Shown here piece by piece: positions 43,944-53,607 of a stretch of DNA of 64,000 bases. Source of the DNA: Fulvivirga imtechensis AK7. GTDB lineage: Bacteria; Bacteroidota; Bacteroidia; Cytophagales; Cyclobacteriaceae. Location: positions 1-64,000 of the forward strand of contig NZ_AMZN01000050.1 of NCBI RefSeq assembly GCF_000331535.1. The letters run 5' to 3'. The notes beneath the pieces are model-generated. The model saw nothing but the letters and a program-made list of their open reading frames with translations, did no database searches and was not told the DNA's origin. Each line of letters begins with the position of its first letter. Position 1 is the stretch's first letter. The position numbers and the translations under genes were made by a program.

Positions 43944-45734
43944 ATGAAGGAATTAAGTTATCTGAATAAATACCTGTGGAAATACAAATATCACCTGATA
44001 TTAGGAGTGGTATTTACTGTCATTTCCAATATATTTCAAATCATCCCTGCACAGATGGTGCGGTATGCACTAAACCTGGTCAGCGAGAATATCAGCGTAT
44101 ACAGGGCTTTCGAAGGGCTGGACTTACAAAACAATATTTATGATGCATTTGCAAGTAGCATAGTCATTTATGCGTTGCTCATTTTAATTCTGGCATTACT
44201 GCGCGGGGTGTTTCTATTTATGGTCAGGCAAACCATTATTGTGATGTCGAGACTTATCGAATTTGACCTGAAAAATGAGATCTATGCACACTACCAGTCT
44301 TTGCCCTTAAGCTTTTACAGGCGGAATAACACCGGAGACCTGCTCAACAGAATTTCAGAGGATGTAAGCAAGGTGCGCATGTACCTGGGTCCGTCTATCA
44401 TGTACGGCCTGAATCTGATCACATTATTTGCAATCCTTATTCCTTACATGCTGTCTATCAGTGTATCGCTGACGCTGTATGCGCTGATACCATTGCCCAT
44501 ATTATCTATCAGCATTTATTATGTTAACAATATCATCAACAGGCGGTCGGAGGAGATACAAGAGAGCCAATCGGGCTTATCCACATTTGTACAGGAGGCA
44601 TTTTCCGGTATCCGTGTGTTGAAATCCTTTACTCGGGAAAAAGACTCCGTCATGAAATTTACTCGGGAAAGCGATGAATATAAAGACCGCTCCCTGGAGC
44701 TTACGAAGGTGCAATCGCTCTTTTTCCCTTTGATATTAGGGCTTATCGGGTTGAGTACAATCCTGACAATATATGCAGGTAGTGCTGAGGTGATCAATGG
44801 TACGCTTACTTTTGGTCATATTGCTGAGTTTATTATTTATGTAAATTTGCTGACCTGGCCCGTTACATCCCTGGGTTGGATCAGCAGTATTATTCAGCGA
44901 GCTGCTGCATCTCAGAAAAGGCTTAATGAGTTTCTGAAAACAGAAAATAATATTTTAAGCACGGAAGACCTTGAGGTGGAACTTGCAGGAGAGATAGAGT
45001 TTAGAGATGTGGCTTTTACCTATCCTGACTCAGGCATTCAGGCATTGAAGAATGTGTCATTTCAGGTCCACCCCGGGCAATCCTTAGCAATCATTGGCAC
45101 TACTGGCTCAGGAAAGAGCACAATTGCCAACCTGATCTCCCGAATGTATGATACTAGCGGCGGCCAGATATTGATTGACGGACGAGATATTAAGAAATAC
45201 AACCTCATCAGCCTGAGGAGCCAGATCGGATATGTGCCACAGGACGTTTTCCTTTTTAGTGACACGATTTATAATAATATAGCCTTTGGTGCTACTGAGG
45301 CTACTGAGGAAAGGATTATTGATGCGGCTAAAGAGGCCGATGTTTATCACAATATTATGGATTTTCCCAATGGGTTCAACACCAGGGTTGGTGAGCGTGG
45401 CATTACATTGAGTGGAGGCCAAAAACAGCGGGTATCCATAGCCAGGGCTATTTCCCGGGACCCGAAGATATTGATGCTTGACGATGCCCTTTCTGCTGTT
45501 GACACCAAAACTGAAAACACCATACTAAACAGTATGAAGCGCATTATGAAGGGGCGCACTTCTTTGATTATCTCCCACCGCGTTTCATCGGCCAAGCTTG
45601 CGGACAAAATTATCGTGCTTGATGACGGGCATGTGGTGGAGGCTGGTACGCACGACATGCTTATGAAGCAAAATGGCATGTATCGTGAACTTTATGACAA
45701 GCAGACGCTTGCTGAAGAGACACTGGAGGAATGA
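43944..45734 (+). CDS. ABC exporter, fused permease and ATPase
   Basis: The 596-residue half-transporter has a six-helix membrane domain (about 15-310) and an ATPase with Walker A GTTGSGKST, signature LSGGQKQRVSIARA and Walker B ILMLDDALSAVD. It is of the lipid/multidrug exporter type (MsbA/LmrA-like). It follows a weakly conserved gap of about 220 bases after the dehydrogenase (divergent). Substrate not known; another such gene lies at 48431. Confidence 0.93.
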   Translation: MKELSYLNKYLWKYKYHLILGVVFTVISNIFQIIPAQMVRYALNLVSENISVYRAFEGLDLQNNIYDAFASSIVIYALLILILALLRGVFLFMVRQTIIVMSRLIEFDLKNEIYAHYQSLPLSFYRRNNTGDLLNRISEDVSKVRMYLGPSIMYGLNLITLFAILIPYMLSISVSLTLYALIPLPILSISIYYVNNIINRRSEEIQESQSGLSTFVQEAFSGIRVLKSFTREKDSVMKFTRESDEYKDRSLELTKVQSLFFPLILGLIGLSTILTIYAGSAEVINGTLTFGHIAEFIIYVNLLTWPVTSLGWISSIIQRAAASQKRLNEFLKTENNILSTEDLEVELAGEIEFRDVAFTYPDSGIQALKNVSFQVHPGQSLAIIGTTGSGKSTIANLISRMYDTSGGQILIDGRDIKKYNLISLRSQIGYVPQDVFLFSDTIYNNIAFGATEATEERIIDAAKEADVYHNIMDFPNGFNTRVGERGITLSGGQKQRVSIARAISRDPKILMLDDALSAVDTKTENTILNSMKRIMKGRTSLIISHRVSSAKLADKIIVLDDGHVVEAGTHDMLMKQNGMYRELYDKQTLAEETLEE

Positions 45735-45748
45735 TGTGCCAAATATTA

Positions 45749-46162
45749 TTAGCGATTAGACTCCAGATAATTCTTAGCAGTGAGAACAGGGATTTTTGAC
45801 AATTTAAAATCCTTTAAATTTCGTGTGATAATAAGATCAAGGTTATTTTCAATCGCTGTGTAGTACTGAATTGAATCTTCAAAATCTTTAAAGTCAGAAT
45901 CCAGGGATAAATCTATTATTTTATCGTCCATTGGAAGGACTTCTACCAATACTTTAAATTTTCTCAATATTTTACGAGCGCTTCCTATTTTTAAACTTTG
46001 TGAAAGTAGGTAATGAGTATTGGCAAATGTTAATGAGGAAACAAAAAGCCTAATCTTTCGTTGATCGGATAGTGTAAACAACTCTTGAGCTTCAGAAAAG
46101 AATTTATCTCTTTTAGCCAACAGATCGAGGACGATATTTGTATCTACCAGGATTCTATCCAC
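45749..46162 (-). CDS. PIN-domain toxin (VapC-like)
   Basis: The 137-residue PIN domain has the acidic active-site residues in VDTNIVLDLLAKR (Asp6) and in a later EDSIQYYTAIENNLDLIITRNLKDFK. VapC toxins cleave RNA. It overlaps by a single base the end of the upstream antitoxin gene, an antitoxin-toxin pair. Appears intact in contrast to the broken DUF433/DUF5615 pair. Confidence 0.85.
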   Translation of the reverse strand: MDRILVDTNIVLDLLAKRDKFFSEAQELFTLSDQRKIRLFVSSLTFANTHYLLSQSLKIGSARKILRKFKVLVEVLPMDDKIIDLSLDSDFKDFEDSIQYYTAIENNLDLIITRNLKDFKLSKIPVLTAKNYLESNR

Positions 46163-46404
46163 TACGAATATTTTTGAGATAAATAATCTGTATAGTCTTT
46201 TTTATAGTCTGTGTTTTCGGCCTTTATAACACCTGTTAAACTCTCCACCAAAGGACTGATCTTTGAACGCTTTTTTTTACGTGAAGTAACTGCCTGCAGG
46301 TAATTTTCAATTAGCTTAGAAAGACTTGTATTATTCTCTTTAGCGTATTTCTTAGCCTGATCAATTATTTGCTGGTTAAGCTTTAATGTTAATTTTGAAT
46401 CCAT
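46162..46404 (-). CDS. Antitoxin of the VapC-like toxin (DUF6364/RHH type)
   Basis: An 80-residue protein with a predicted ribbon-helix-helix N-terminus (KLTLKLNQQIIDQAKKYAKENNTSLSKLIENYLQ) and a basic/acid C-terminal tail, as in DUF6364 antitoxins. It should neutralise the PIN protein encoded next and repress their common promoter. Located directly upstream of the PIN gene. Confidence 0.78.
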   Translation of the reverse strand: MDSKLTLKLNQQIIDQAKKYAKENNTSLSKLIENYLQAVTSRKKKRSKISPLVESLTGVIKAENTDYKKDYTDYLSQKYS

Positions 46405-46509
46405 ATGACCTGATCTTGCACGTATAAAAATAATAAATCTTTACGTATAAAACAAAGACTAAAAAGTCCATTCTTGTTAATTGCTCTTTTCGGTTCTTCA
46501 CATAATTTT

Positions 46510-47034
46510 TTACTCCTTCACCAAAAAACTCACCTTCAGCTCCCGGTCCGAAATATAACTCTCATAGCTGATGGTGTCCAGTTCGTATCCATACTCTTCA
46601 GCAAAAACCCGGGCCTTTTTTAGTACCTCACCAGGTGTTGGCATTACTACATTGTGTGACGCTATCTCCGTAAATATTACCTCGTGCCTTGGAAATTTCC
46701 GAACTTCCAAAGGAGCAGGTAACTGACCCGGTGGGGTTAAAGTACCTGTCCCAATGAATTGCCGGATGATTTTATCTCCATGTATACCGTAGTTAACAAT
46801 GGTTAATGTAGCGCCCTGTTCCTTTTCCGTCCTTGCCTTGGCATCAAAAAATAACTTCTCAATTTTCGGGTCGTGGTATTTGCCCTCAAAATACTGTCCT
46901 GTTACATAAAACTCCGGATGTGACGCCTTTTTAAATTCCAAAGGCTGACTTCCCCCCAGTTTATAATAGAAAATAAATGTTACTATAGCGAGCAGGATCA
47001 GCAGCGCTATTAATATTCTTTTTACCATAATCAA
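46510..47034 (-). CDS. Membrane-anchored protein of unknown function
   Basis: A 174-residue protein with one N-terminal membrane helix (RILIALLILLAIVTFIFYYKL) and a soluble beta-rich domain with no recognised motif. It resembles GyrI-like-domain proteins weakly at most, and I do not assign one. It lies 7 bases downstream of the barrel-like protein at 47042, on the same strand, so they may be cotranscribed. Confidence 0.6.
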   Translation of the reverse strand: MIMVKRILIALLILLAIVTFIFYYKLGGSQPLEFKKASHPEFYVTGQYFEGKYHDPKIEKLFFDAKARTEKEQGATLTIVNYGIHGDKIIRQFIGTGTLTPPGQLPAPLEVRKFPRHEVIFTEIASHNVVMPTPGEVLKKARVFAEEYGYELDTISYESYISDRELKVSFLVKE

Positions 47035-47041
47035 AAACGGA

Positions 47042-47632
47042 TCAGAAGGAGTACCTTACTCCCACTGCGGCAAATAAACGAAATCTAAAGGGTTTATCTA
47101 CTATTTCTCCTAACAGACTCACTTCGCCAAAACCCACTATCGGGTAATCTTGTAATTCATACTCTACACCAAGTATACCCTCAGGACCCAGGTCCAGGTT
47201 CGTTTTGGTGTCTGAATCGAGCAGCATCTCCTGTGTGAAGTACGTGTATTCGATCTTGGATAGTCGTAGTTGGCCTCCAAGTCCCCAATACCAGTCTAGC
47301 CGGCCTTCAACATTGGCAGGGAATGACTGGTGAAGGAGATAGCGCCCCTGCAATGCAACAGTATACTTTACATCATGGCCGGAATACCTGAAGCCATCAT
47401 ACTTGTTCAAACCATTGAAAGTGTCTTGGTAGTAAGAAGAATGCCAGTTCCGGGAAGTGGTACCAAAGTTAAATTCCACAGCGCTGTAGCCGGGGAGGTA
47501 TAGTTTATAGGTTACTCCGAGAGGATCACCTATGCGCAAACCAATGCCCTGATCATACTTTTGTGCATTTGAAAAAGAAGCAATAAACAATAAGCCAACT
47601 ATAAAGCCCGAAGCTTTATAATATTTTTTCAT
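47042..47632 (-). CDS. Outer-membrane beta-barrel-like protein, paralogue 1
   Basis: The 196-residue protein has a signal peptide (FIVGLLFIASFSNAQ) and amphipathic beta strands. It shares GIGLRIGDPLGVTYKLYLPG and the terminal RFRLFAAVGVRYSF with the protein encoded at 47651. The C-terminal aromatic residue is as expected for outer-membrane barrels. Function unknown. Confidence 0.65.
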   Translation of the reverse strand: MKKYYKASGFIVGLLFIASFSNAQKYDQGIGLRIGDPLGVTYKLYLPGYSAVEFNFGTTSRNWHSSYYQDTFNGLNKYDGFRYSGHDVKYTVALQGRYLLHQSFPANVEGRLDWYWGLGGQLRLSKIEYTYFTQEMLLDSDTKTNLDLGPEGILGVEYELQDYPIVGFGEVSLLGEIVDKPFRFRLFAAVGVRYSF

Positions 47633-47650
47633 AGATAGAATGGTTAGTTT

Positions 47651-48367
47651 TTAAAAAACGTACCGTAGGCCGACACCGCCCTGAAAGCGTATCCATTGTG
47701 GATCTTCGAGCACATCTTTAAACACCTCCACCTCCAGAAAGGCAGAAATCGGGAGTTCAAAATATGCATACTCCAGTCCAAGGACACCTGTCGGACCCAT
47801 TGTAAATCTATCAACGTTGAATAGGCCTATTTCATTTTCATTAGGACTAATTTCTAAAAAAAATTCGTAATCGATATTTAATTTTCGCCATTGCCACCCA
47901 GCACCGAGGTACCATTGCAATCCCTTCAGGAGCTTGGAAGCATCGTGATGGTACAGGAGTTTTCCTTCACCCACCCATTCGGTTTTTACTTTGTGGCCGA
48001 GGTAGCTGATATTTTGCGAACTACCAAGAGTGTCTGTTTCGGTATACAAGGGGAAATTTTCCCGGTGGTATTTATTATATAAGCCGCTGGCTGCAGAGCC
48101 AAAATCGAGAGCGATGGCGAAATTCTTTGTAGCATAGAACTTGTACGTAACAGCGAAGGGGTCACCTAATTTGATCCCGATGCCCTGATAGGGGTATTTA
48201 CTCTGCTCGAAAATAGGGCATACAACACGCGCTTTACTCTTAGATACCCTTATAGATTTATACCTGCCTTTGTAGAAAGGTTTCATTTTGTGCTTCTGAG
48301 CCATGGCATGATCAGCCAACAGCAAACAGAGCAATATGAATGCAAGGTACCTTAAGGTGGATAACAT
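47651..48367 (-). CDS. Outer-membrane beta-barrel-like protein, paralogue 2
   Basis: A 238-residue signal-peptide protein (AFILLCLLLADHAMAQ) closely related to the preceding one. Shared pieces include GIGIKLGDPFAVTYKFYATK, a GPTGVLGLEYAY segment versus GPEGILGVEYEL, and the ending RFQGGVGLRYVF. The two adjacent genes probably arose by tandem duplication. The longer Lys/Arg-rich N-terminal region sets it apart. Confidence 0.65.
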   Translation of the reverse strand: MLSTLRYLAFILLCLLLADHAMAQKHKMKPFYKGRYKSIRVSKSKARVVCPIFEQSKYPYQGIGIKLGDPFAVTYKFYATKNFAIALDFGSAASGLYNKYHRENFPLYTETDTLGSSQNISYLGHKVKTEWVGEGKLLYHHDASKLLKGLQWYLGAGWQWRKLNIDYEFFLEISPNENEIGLFNVDRFTMGPTGVLGLEYAYFELPISAFLEVEVFKDVLEDPQWIRFQGGVGLRYVF

Positions 48368-48430
48368 CGAGCTACAAATATGCCAAATTAATTGCTTAAC
48401 CGGAAAATTGTGTAAAACTCTGCAAAATAA

Positions 48431-50203
48431 TCAAATAATTTCTTTGTACTGCATTTTATGCAGTTGAGTGTAGTAGCCATTTTTGGAGAGCAGCTCTTCA
48501 TGTGTGCCGACTTCCATAATTTCGCCCTTGTCGAGTACGATGATCTTGTCAGCTTTTTGAATGGTTGACAATCTGTGAGCAATGACGATAGCGGTCCTGT
48601 TTGTCATCATTTTATCGATAGCCTGCTGTATAAGTTCCTCTGTTTCAGTGTCTACTGATGATGTGGCTTCGTCAAGCACCAGTATGCGCGGATCATAAAC
48701 CATAGCCCTTACAAAAGATATTAACTGACGCTGTCCTACTGAAAGGGTTGACCCTCGCTCCATCACATTATATTCAAGCCCTCCGGGCAGGCGCTCAATA
48801 AACTTCCGGGCCCCAACCGACTCTGCAGCATGCATCACCTGTTCCTTTGTGATGTTATCGTTGCCCAGGCTAATGTTTTTGAAAATGGTATCACTGAAGA
48901 GGAAAACATCCTGAAGCACAACCCCGATCTTTTCTCTCAGGCTGCTGAGTTCAAAATCACTAATGTCGGTACCATCAACCCTTATTGTACCGCGATTGAT
49001 GTCGTAAAACCTGTTCAGAAGATTGATGATTGATGATTTTCCTGCTCCGGTAGCACCTACAAGTGCTAATGTTTCCCCGGGTTTAACTTTGAAGGAGATA
49101 TCTTTTAATACATACTCACTTTCATTATAGGCAAACCACACTTTATCAAACTCAACGGCCCCATCAATGTGATCAGGAGTATATTTTCCATCATTGGGAA
49201 TATGCTCATCATTGTCGAGTAGCTTTAGTATGCGTGATGAACTTACAATACCCAACTGAAGTGTGTTAAACCGGTCAGCGATCATACGTATCGGGCGGAA
49301 GAACATTTGAATATACATAATAAAAGCTATCAGCTTACCCATGGTAATGCCGGTAATGGCCTCATGGAGTACGCCCTTTGCACCATACCACACTAAAAGG
49401 CCGATACCGGCCGCACTTATAATTTCCGCCACAGGAAAATAAACAGAATAATATAATACAGACTTCAAATTGGCCCTTTTGTGCTCTCTGTTGATCTCCT
49501 TGAATTTATCATATTCGCGAGGTTCGCTACCGAAGATCTGTACGATGCTCATCCCTGTAATGTGTTCCTGAACAAAAGAATTCAGGTTAGAGACGGCATT
49601 TCGCACATCATTGAAGGCTACCTTAATTTTTTCCTTAAAGATATAGGTGCTTACCAAAAGTATTGGCAGTGTTGACAGGCTGATTAGCGCCAGCCGCCAA
49701 TCGCTATAGAACATAATGATCAGGATAAACAATAGTTGTAGCAGGTCCCCCATCATGGCGGCCAGCCCCTGGCTAAATACATCGGCAAGGGTCTCAATAT
49801 CAGAGATCGTCCGTGTAACCAGCCTGCCAATCGGAGTATTGTCAAAGAATTTGAGCCTAAGCTTTACAAGGTGCTCATATAGCTGTACCCGGATGTCTCT
49901 GATCACGTACTGCCCAAGCCAACCGGACAAATAGGTGTGCAAGTATTGTACAGTGGCCTGCAAGATCAGTAATCCGATAAGTATCACGATCATCATTACC
50001 ATGCCGTTGTAGTCGCCAAATGCAACGTGCTTATCTAAAGTAACCTGTATGAGTAGCGGTCTTACCGGGGCAAGGATGCCAAGCGCTACGGTGAGAAATA
50101 TGAGAAAGAAGAACCGGCCCTTGTAAGGCTTTAAAAACCTCATGAGTCGCCTCAGTACATTGAAGTCTACTATATTTCCGCTATTAACTTTTTCTTTTTC
50201 CAA
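48431..50203 (-). CDS. ABC exporter, fused permease and ATPase
   Basis: The 590-residue half-transporter shows Walker A GATGAGKSSIINLL, signature LSVGQRQLISFVRA and Walker B ILVLDEATSSVD, with six helices before them. It belongs to the MsbA/lipid-multidrug exporter group, like the 43944 gene. The gene ends 64 bases from the barrel protein and starts 7 bases from truA on the same strand. Confidence 0.93.
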   Translation of the reverse strand: MEKEKVNSGNIVDFNVLRRLMRFLKPYKGRFFFLIFLTVALGILAPVRPLLIQVTLDKHVAFGDYNGMVMMIVILIGLLILQATVQYLHTYLSGWLGQYVIRDIRVQLYEHLVKLRLKFFDNTPIGRLVTRTISDIETLADVFSQGLAAMMGDLLQLLFILIIMFYSDWRLALISLSTLPILLVSTYIFKEKIKVAFNDVRNAVSNLNSFVQEHITGMSIVQIFGSEPREYDKFKEINREHKRANLKSVLYYSVYFPVAEIISAAGIGLLVWYGAKGVLHEAITGITMGKLIAFIMYIQMFFRPIRMIADRFNTLQLGIVSSSRILKLLDNDEHIPNDGKYTPDHIDGAVEFDKVWFAYNESEYVLKDISFKVKPGETLALVGATGAGKSSIINLLNRFYDINRGTIRVDGTDISDFELSSLREKIGVVLQDVFLFSDTIFKNISLGNDNITKEQVMHAAESVGARKFIERLPGGLEYNVMERGSTLSVGQRQLISFVRAMVYDPRILVLDEATSSVDTETEELIQQAIDKMMTNRTAIVIAHRLSTIQKADKIIVLDKGEIMEVGTHEELLSKNGYYTQLHKMQYKEII

Positions 50204-50209
50204 CCCTGA

Positions 50210-50956
50210 TTAGTCTAAAAATATTTCTGCCGGATACCTCACTTCTGTTAAAAACAATCCACAGGCAGGGGCTGCCGACCCGGCCTCTCTGCGATCTTTG
50301 CTTGCTATAATTTCTTTAAATTGTCCGGGGGGCATTTTGCCTTTGCCAACATTCAATAATGTACCAACAACAGCCCTCACCATTCCGCGAAGAAACCTGT
50401 TAGCAGTGATCTTAAAGATATACAGATCTTTTTCCTTCACCCATTGGGCCGCTGTTATTTCACAGACAAAGTTATTAACATCTGTTCTAACTTTACTAAA
50501 AGCTTCAAAATCATGTACACCGAGTAATAACGTAGCTACTTCGTTCATGGTTTGGATATCCAGTGATTTTGGATAGAAGTAGCTGAAATTTTCAAGAAAT
50601 GGATTTTTTTCGGTAGTAATTCTATATTCATAACTTCGTGAAACGGCTGAAAAGCGCGCGTGTGCATCCTCTGATACCCATTTCACTGACGGTATAGCGA
50701 TATCCGCAGGCAGATAGCTGTTGAGCCGGCGCCTTAATTGTTCTGGTTTGACAGGATTGTCAATGTCGGCATGAAAATATTGCTGTTCACAATGCACTCC
50801 GGTATCGGTTCGTCCACTGCCTGTTATGGCAATGGGCTTACGGAGTATCATGGAAAGCGCATCTTCCACTACTTCCTGTACGGAAATTGCATTTTTTTGA
50901 CGTTGCCATCCATGGTAATGACTACCATCATAAGAAATTTCGAAAAAATACCTCAT
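50210..50956 (-). CDS. truA: tRNA pseudouridine synthase TruA
   Basis: The 248-residue enzyme modifies uridines 38-40 in tRNA anticodon arms. The catalytic Asp is in SGRTDTGVHCEQQ, and FLRGMVRAVVGTLLNVGKG is a standard TruA segment. Length is normal. Overlaps by 4 bases the CAT-like gene and lies 7 bases from the ABC gene, consistent with one minus-strand operon from 52794 to 48431. Confidence 0.95.
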   Translation of the reverse strand: MRYFFEISYDGSHYHGWQRQKNAISVQEVVEDALSMILRKPIAITGSGRTDTGVHCEQQYFHADIDNPVKPEQLRRRLNSYLPADIAIPSVKWVSEDAHARFSAVSRSYEYRITTEKNPFLENFSYFYPKSLDIQTMNEVATLLLGVHDFEAFSKVRTDVNNFVCEITAAQWVKEKDLYIFKITANRFLRGMVRAVVGTLLNVGKGKMPPGQFKEIIASKDRREAGSAAPACGLFLTEVRYPAEIFLD

Positions 50957-51582
50957 AGCCGGGTGTTCATCAGCTCCTGGAAAAGCTCGATATATTTTCC
51001 TACGTGATAACCATCCATTAATGCATGATGAGCATGTATAGACATAGGCATCACTTTTTTATCTTCTTTATCATGCAGCTTACCGAAGCTGACTTTTGGC
51101 ACTGAATCAGTTGTGGCATAATGCCTGGCGTGAGATAAGGAGGTAAAGTTGATCCAGGGCAGTGTGGAGTAGTGGACAACATGTTCATTATTGCCAGAGG
51201 GTTCCAGGCCGGTGCTGTTGGCTACCCGTTCTATTTCGGCACTTGCTGAAGCGTAAAACTCTTGAAAGCTTTCCTTGAATGGCATATAGGAAAAGCCAAA
51301 TGTACCATCAGGTCTGGGTACGGTGGAGGAAGCCCCAACATGGTCATAAATCGCTATCTGATCACCCTCTATCCGAAGCCTGAATTCTTCAATAGTATTG
51401 ACAGCTTTCAAAGAGCGGTATAAGTAGTATAAAAAAAAGGAGCTGGCATCCTCTTTTGCATATCTATACCCAACTGTACAGTCTACCTCCACAGTGACTC
51501 CAAAGAATGGCTCATTGAATTCTTTAAAAAAAAAGAAGTGATCTTTCCTCGGCCAGTCGTCAATGTTCAGATATGATTTCAC
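50953..51582 (-). CDS. Chloramphenicol acetyltransferase-like protein
   Basis: The 209-residue CAT-family protein has the active site SIHAHHALMDGYHVGKY (catalytic His in HHxxxDG). Ser148-equivalent region and the typical length are present. It may acetylate chloramphenicol or another small molecule; substrate specificity cannot be stated. The chromosomal context (truA, thiolase) does not suggest a mobile resistance gene. Confidence 0.85.
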   Translation of the reverse strand: MKSYLNIDDWPRKDHFFFFKEFNEPFFGVTVEVDCTVGYRYAKEDASSFFLYYLYRSLKAVNTIEEFRLRIEGDQIAIYDHVGASSTVPRPDGTFGFSYMPFKESFQEFYASASAEIERVANSTGLEPSGNNEHVVHYSTLPWINFTSLSHARHYATTDSVPKVSFGKLHDKEDKKVMPMSIHAHHALMDGYHVGKYIELFQELMNTRL

Positions 51583-51594
51583 TATTACTTATAA

Positions 51595-52794
51595 CTAGAG
51601 CTTTTCATAAATTACTGCTGCACCCTGACCAACGCCTATACACATGGTTGCCAATCCATACCTCGCATTATCCCTTTTTTGCATCTCATGTAAAAGTGTT
51701 GCTGTAATTCTCGTGCCGCTTGCACCTAGTGGATGCCCGATAGCTATAGCGCCACCATTAACATTTACCTTTTCAGGGTCAAGATCCAGATCGCGCATGC
51801 AGGCAATGGATTGTGAGGCGAAGGCTTCATTTAATTCTATGAGATCCAGGTCCTTAGTCTGAAGGCCGGCCCTTCTAAGCGCCTTTTGAGTGGCTGGCAC
51901 CGGGCCAACGCCCATACAATCTGGACTTACACCTGCTACGGCCATAGCTGCCACACGGGCCATGGGCTTCAGATTGAATTTTTTCAGGGTATCTTCATCA
52001 ACAATCAGCGAAACAGCAGCACCGTCATTGATTCCTGAGGAATTGCCCGCGGTGACAGTCCCACCCTCTTTAAAGGCCGGGTTTAGTGCGGCCAGTTTTT
52101 CGATAGGAGAAAAACGAGGGTGTTCGTCAGTGTCAAAAATGATCGGATCAGCCTTCCTTTGTGGAATTTCTACAGCTACGATCTCATTTTTAAACCTGCC
52201 GGCCTCGTGGGCCTGCTTATACTTCAACTGGGAATTGTAGGCAAACTCATCCTGCTCTTCTCGCGAGATGCCCCACTTTTCGGCTACATTTTCGGCTGTT
52301 TCTCCCATGGCAAAAGGGTAATGTAGCTTAGAAAGCTTTGGATTGAGAAAACGCCAACCAATAGTAGTGTCATAGGTTTCAGCCGACCTGCTGTAGGCGC
52401 TTTCTGCCTTGGCAGTTACAAATGGTGCGCGGGTCATGCTCTCTGTTCCGCCCGCCAGGTAAGCGGCCCCTTCGTTCAGCATCAATGCGCGGGAAGCATC
52501 CATAATGGACTGCAAACCGGAAGCACACAGCCTGTTTACAGTTACTCCCCCTGTTTCTATAGGTATTCCCGCCATGAGGAGCGCCATACGCGCCACATTC
52601 CTGTTGTCCTCACCAGCCTGATTAGCCGCTCCGAAAATTACGTCTTCCAGCAAAGTTGCATCAAAATGCGGATTCCTTTCCATCAGCTTTTTAATAACGT
52701 GTGCTGCCAGGTCGTCAGGACGCACAGAAGCCAGTGTACCACCGAATTTTCCGATGGGCGTTCTTACAATATCTACTATATATGCAGTTTTCAT
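51595..52794 (-). CDS. Acetyl-CoA acyltransferase (thiolase)
   Basis: The 399-residue thiolase has the nucleophilic Cys in [14 protein letters not shown] (about residue 90), [17 protein letters not shown] (His) and the C-terminal [14 protein letters not shown] (second Cys). Likely a 3-ketoacyl-CoA or 3-oxoadipyl-CoA thiolase in fatty-acid or aromatic breakdown. It fits functionally with the acyl-CoA ligase at 12961 though they are far apart. A 12-base gap separates it from the CAT-like gene. Confidence 0.92.
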   Translation of the reverse strand: MKTAYIVDIVRTPIGKFGGTLASVRPDDLAAHVIKKLMERNPHFDATLLEDVIFGAANQAGEDNRNVARMALLMAGIPIETGGVTVNRLCASGLQSIMDASRALMLNEGAAYLAGGTESMTRAPFVTAKAESAYSRSAETYDTTIGWRFLNPKLSKLHYPFAMGETAENVAEKWGISREEQDEFAYNSQLKYKQAHEAGRFKNEIVAVEIPQRKADPIIFDTDEHPRFSPIEKLAALNPAFKEGGTVTAGNSSGINDGAAVSLIVDEDTLKKFNLKPMARVAAMAVAGVSPDCMGVGPVPATQKALRRAGLQTKDLDLIELNEAFASQSIACMRDLDLDPEKVNVNGGAIAIGHPLGASGTRITATLLHEMQKRDNARYGLATMCIGVGQGAAVIYEKL

Positions 52795-52862
52795 ATCTAA
52801 TTCCGTTTGTAAACCGGAAGGGTTGGTTTAAATTTGCAGTCGCAATTTAAGCCAATAGCCAT

Positions 52863-53342
52863 ATGTTACAAAGGATTCAAACCGTATTTCTGTTACTTGT
52901 AGTTCTCCTCATGCTAGTTATGTTAATTCTGCCATTATGGACCTACCAGTCGGAAGACGCGGGCACTATTTACCTGCTTACTTCTTTTTACCTTGATGCT
53001 AAGGAAGGCACAGCTTTAGCAGAAAGAATTTACTTCCCGTATGCTTTTGTGGCGGTGTTGGCTATTGCAGCGGCCATTGTAGGGGTAATTGAGATTGCTA
53101 AATTCAAGAATCGCTTGCTTCAAATGAAACTGGGCGCACTCAATTCATTGTTTATGGCAGGGGCTATGGGTCTGGGGTTATATTTCGCCAGTGAGATCAT
53201 GGATGAAAAACAGCTTAAATATGGCTGGAACTATGGAATGGGTGTATTTTTTCCCGCAGCAGCTATGATCTGCAACGTGATCGCCAACCGATTTATTCGA
53301 AAAGATGAAAAACTGGTGCGATCAGTCGATCGTATCAGGTAG
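52863..53342 (+). CDS. DUF4293 family four-helix membrane protein
   Basis: A 159-residue protein with four membrane helices, as in the DUF4293 family found widely in Bacteroidota. Starts with LQRIQTVFLLLVVLLMLVML and ends with RIR. The gene diverges from the thiolase gene; the promoter region is at 52795-52862. Function unknown. Confidence 0.82.
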   Translation: MLQRIQTVFLLLVVLLMLVMLILPLWTYQSEDAGTIYLLTSFYLDAKEGTALAERIYFPYAFVAVLAIAAAIVGVIEIAKFKNRLLQMKLGALNSLFMAGAMGLGLYFASEIMDEKQLKYGWNYGMGVFFPAAAMICNVIANRFIRKDEKLVRSVDRIR

Positions 53343-53414
53343 CGCGAGAGTTGTGAGTATTGAGAAAAGGAACAGCAATACGAACTACAAAATGCGATTC
53401 TCTGGCCTCAGTGG

Positions 53415-53581
53415 TTAATTAGTGTTTGTAAGAAAACTCTTGCCGTCATCGCGCCTGTCCCGGGCTTGCCACGGGGAGGAATCGAAGCGATCCCCTCTTA
53501 ATGGACGCCAAAGATGAGGGGATTGCCGCACTTCGTTCGCAATGACGATAAGTTGTGGGTTTTCTTACAAACACTAATTAA
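53415..53581. mobile_element. MITE-like element with perfect 23-bp terminal inverted repeats (copy B)
   Basis: The left end (53415-53437) and right end (53559-53581) are exact reverse complements over 23 bases and include AGTGTTTGTAAGAAAA. Inside, CGTCATCGCG and CGCAATGACG form a second inverted pair. The element is 167 bases, without an ORF, between the DUF4293 gene and the next gene. Related ends occur at 1730, 54133 and 61506. The outer TTAATTAA could include a duplicated TA target. Confidence 0.7.
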
Positions 53582-53607
53582 GAGTGTCCCTATAACTAAC
53601 GACACAT

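Noticed and set aside
50953-51582. A mobile antibiotic-resistance gene (CAT)
   Set aside because: It sits in an ordinary operon-like run with truA and thiolase, with no mobile-element signs; CAT-like proteins of unknown substrate are common chromosomal genes.
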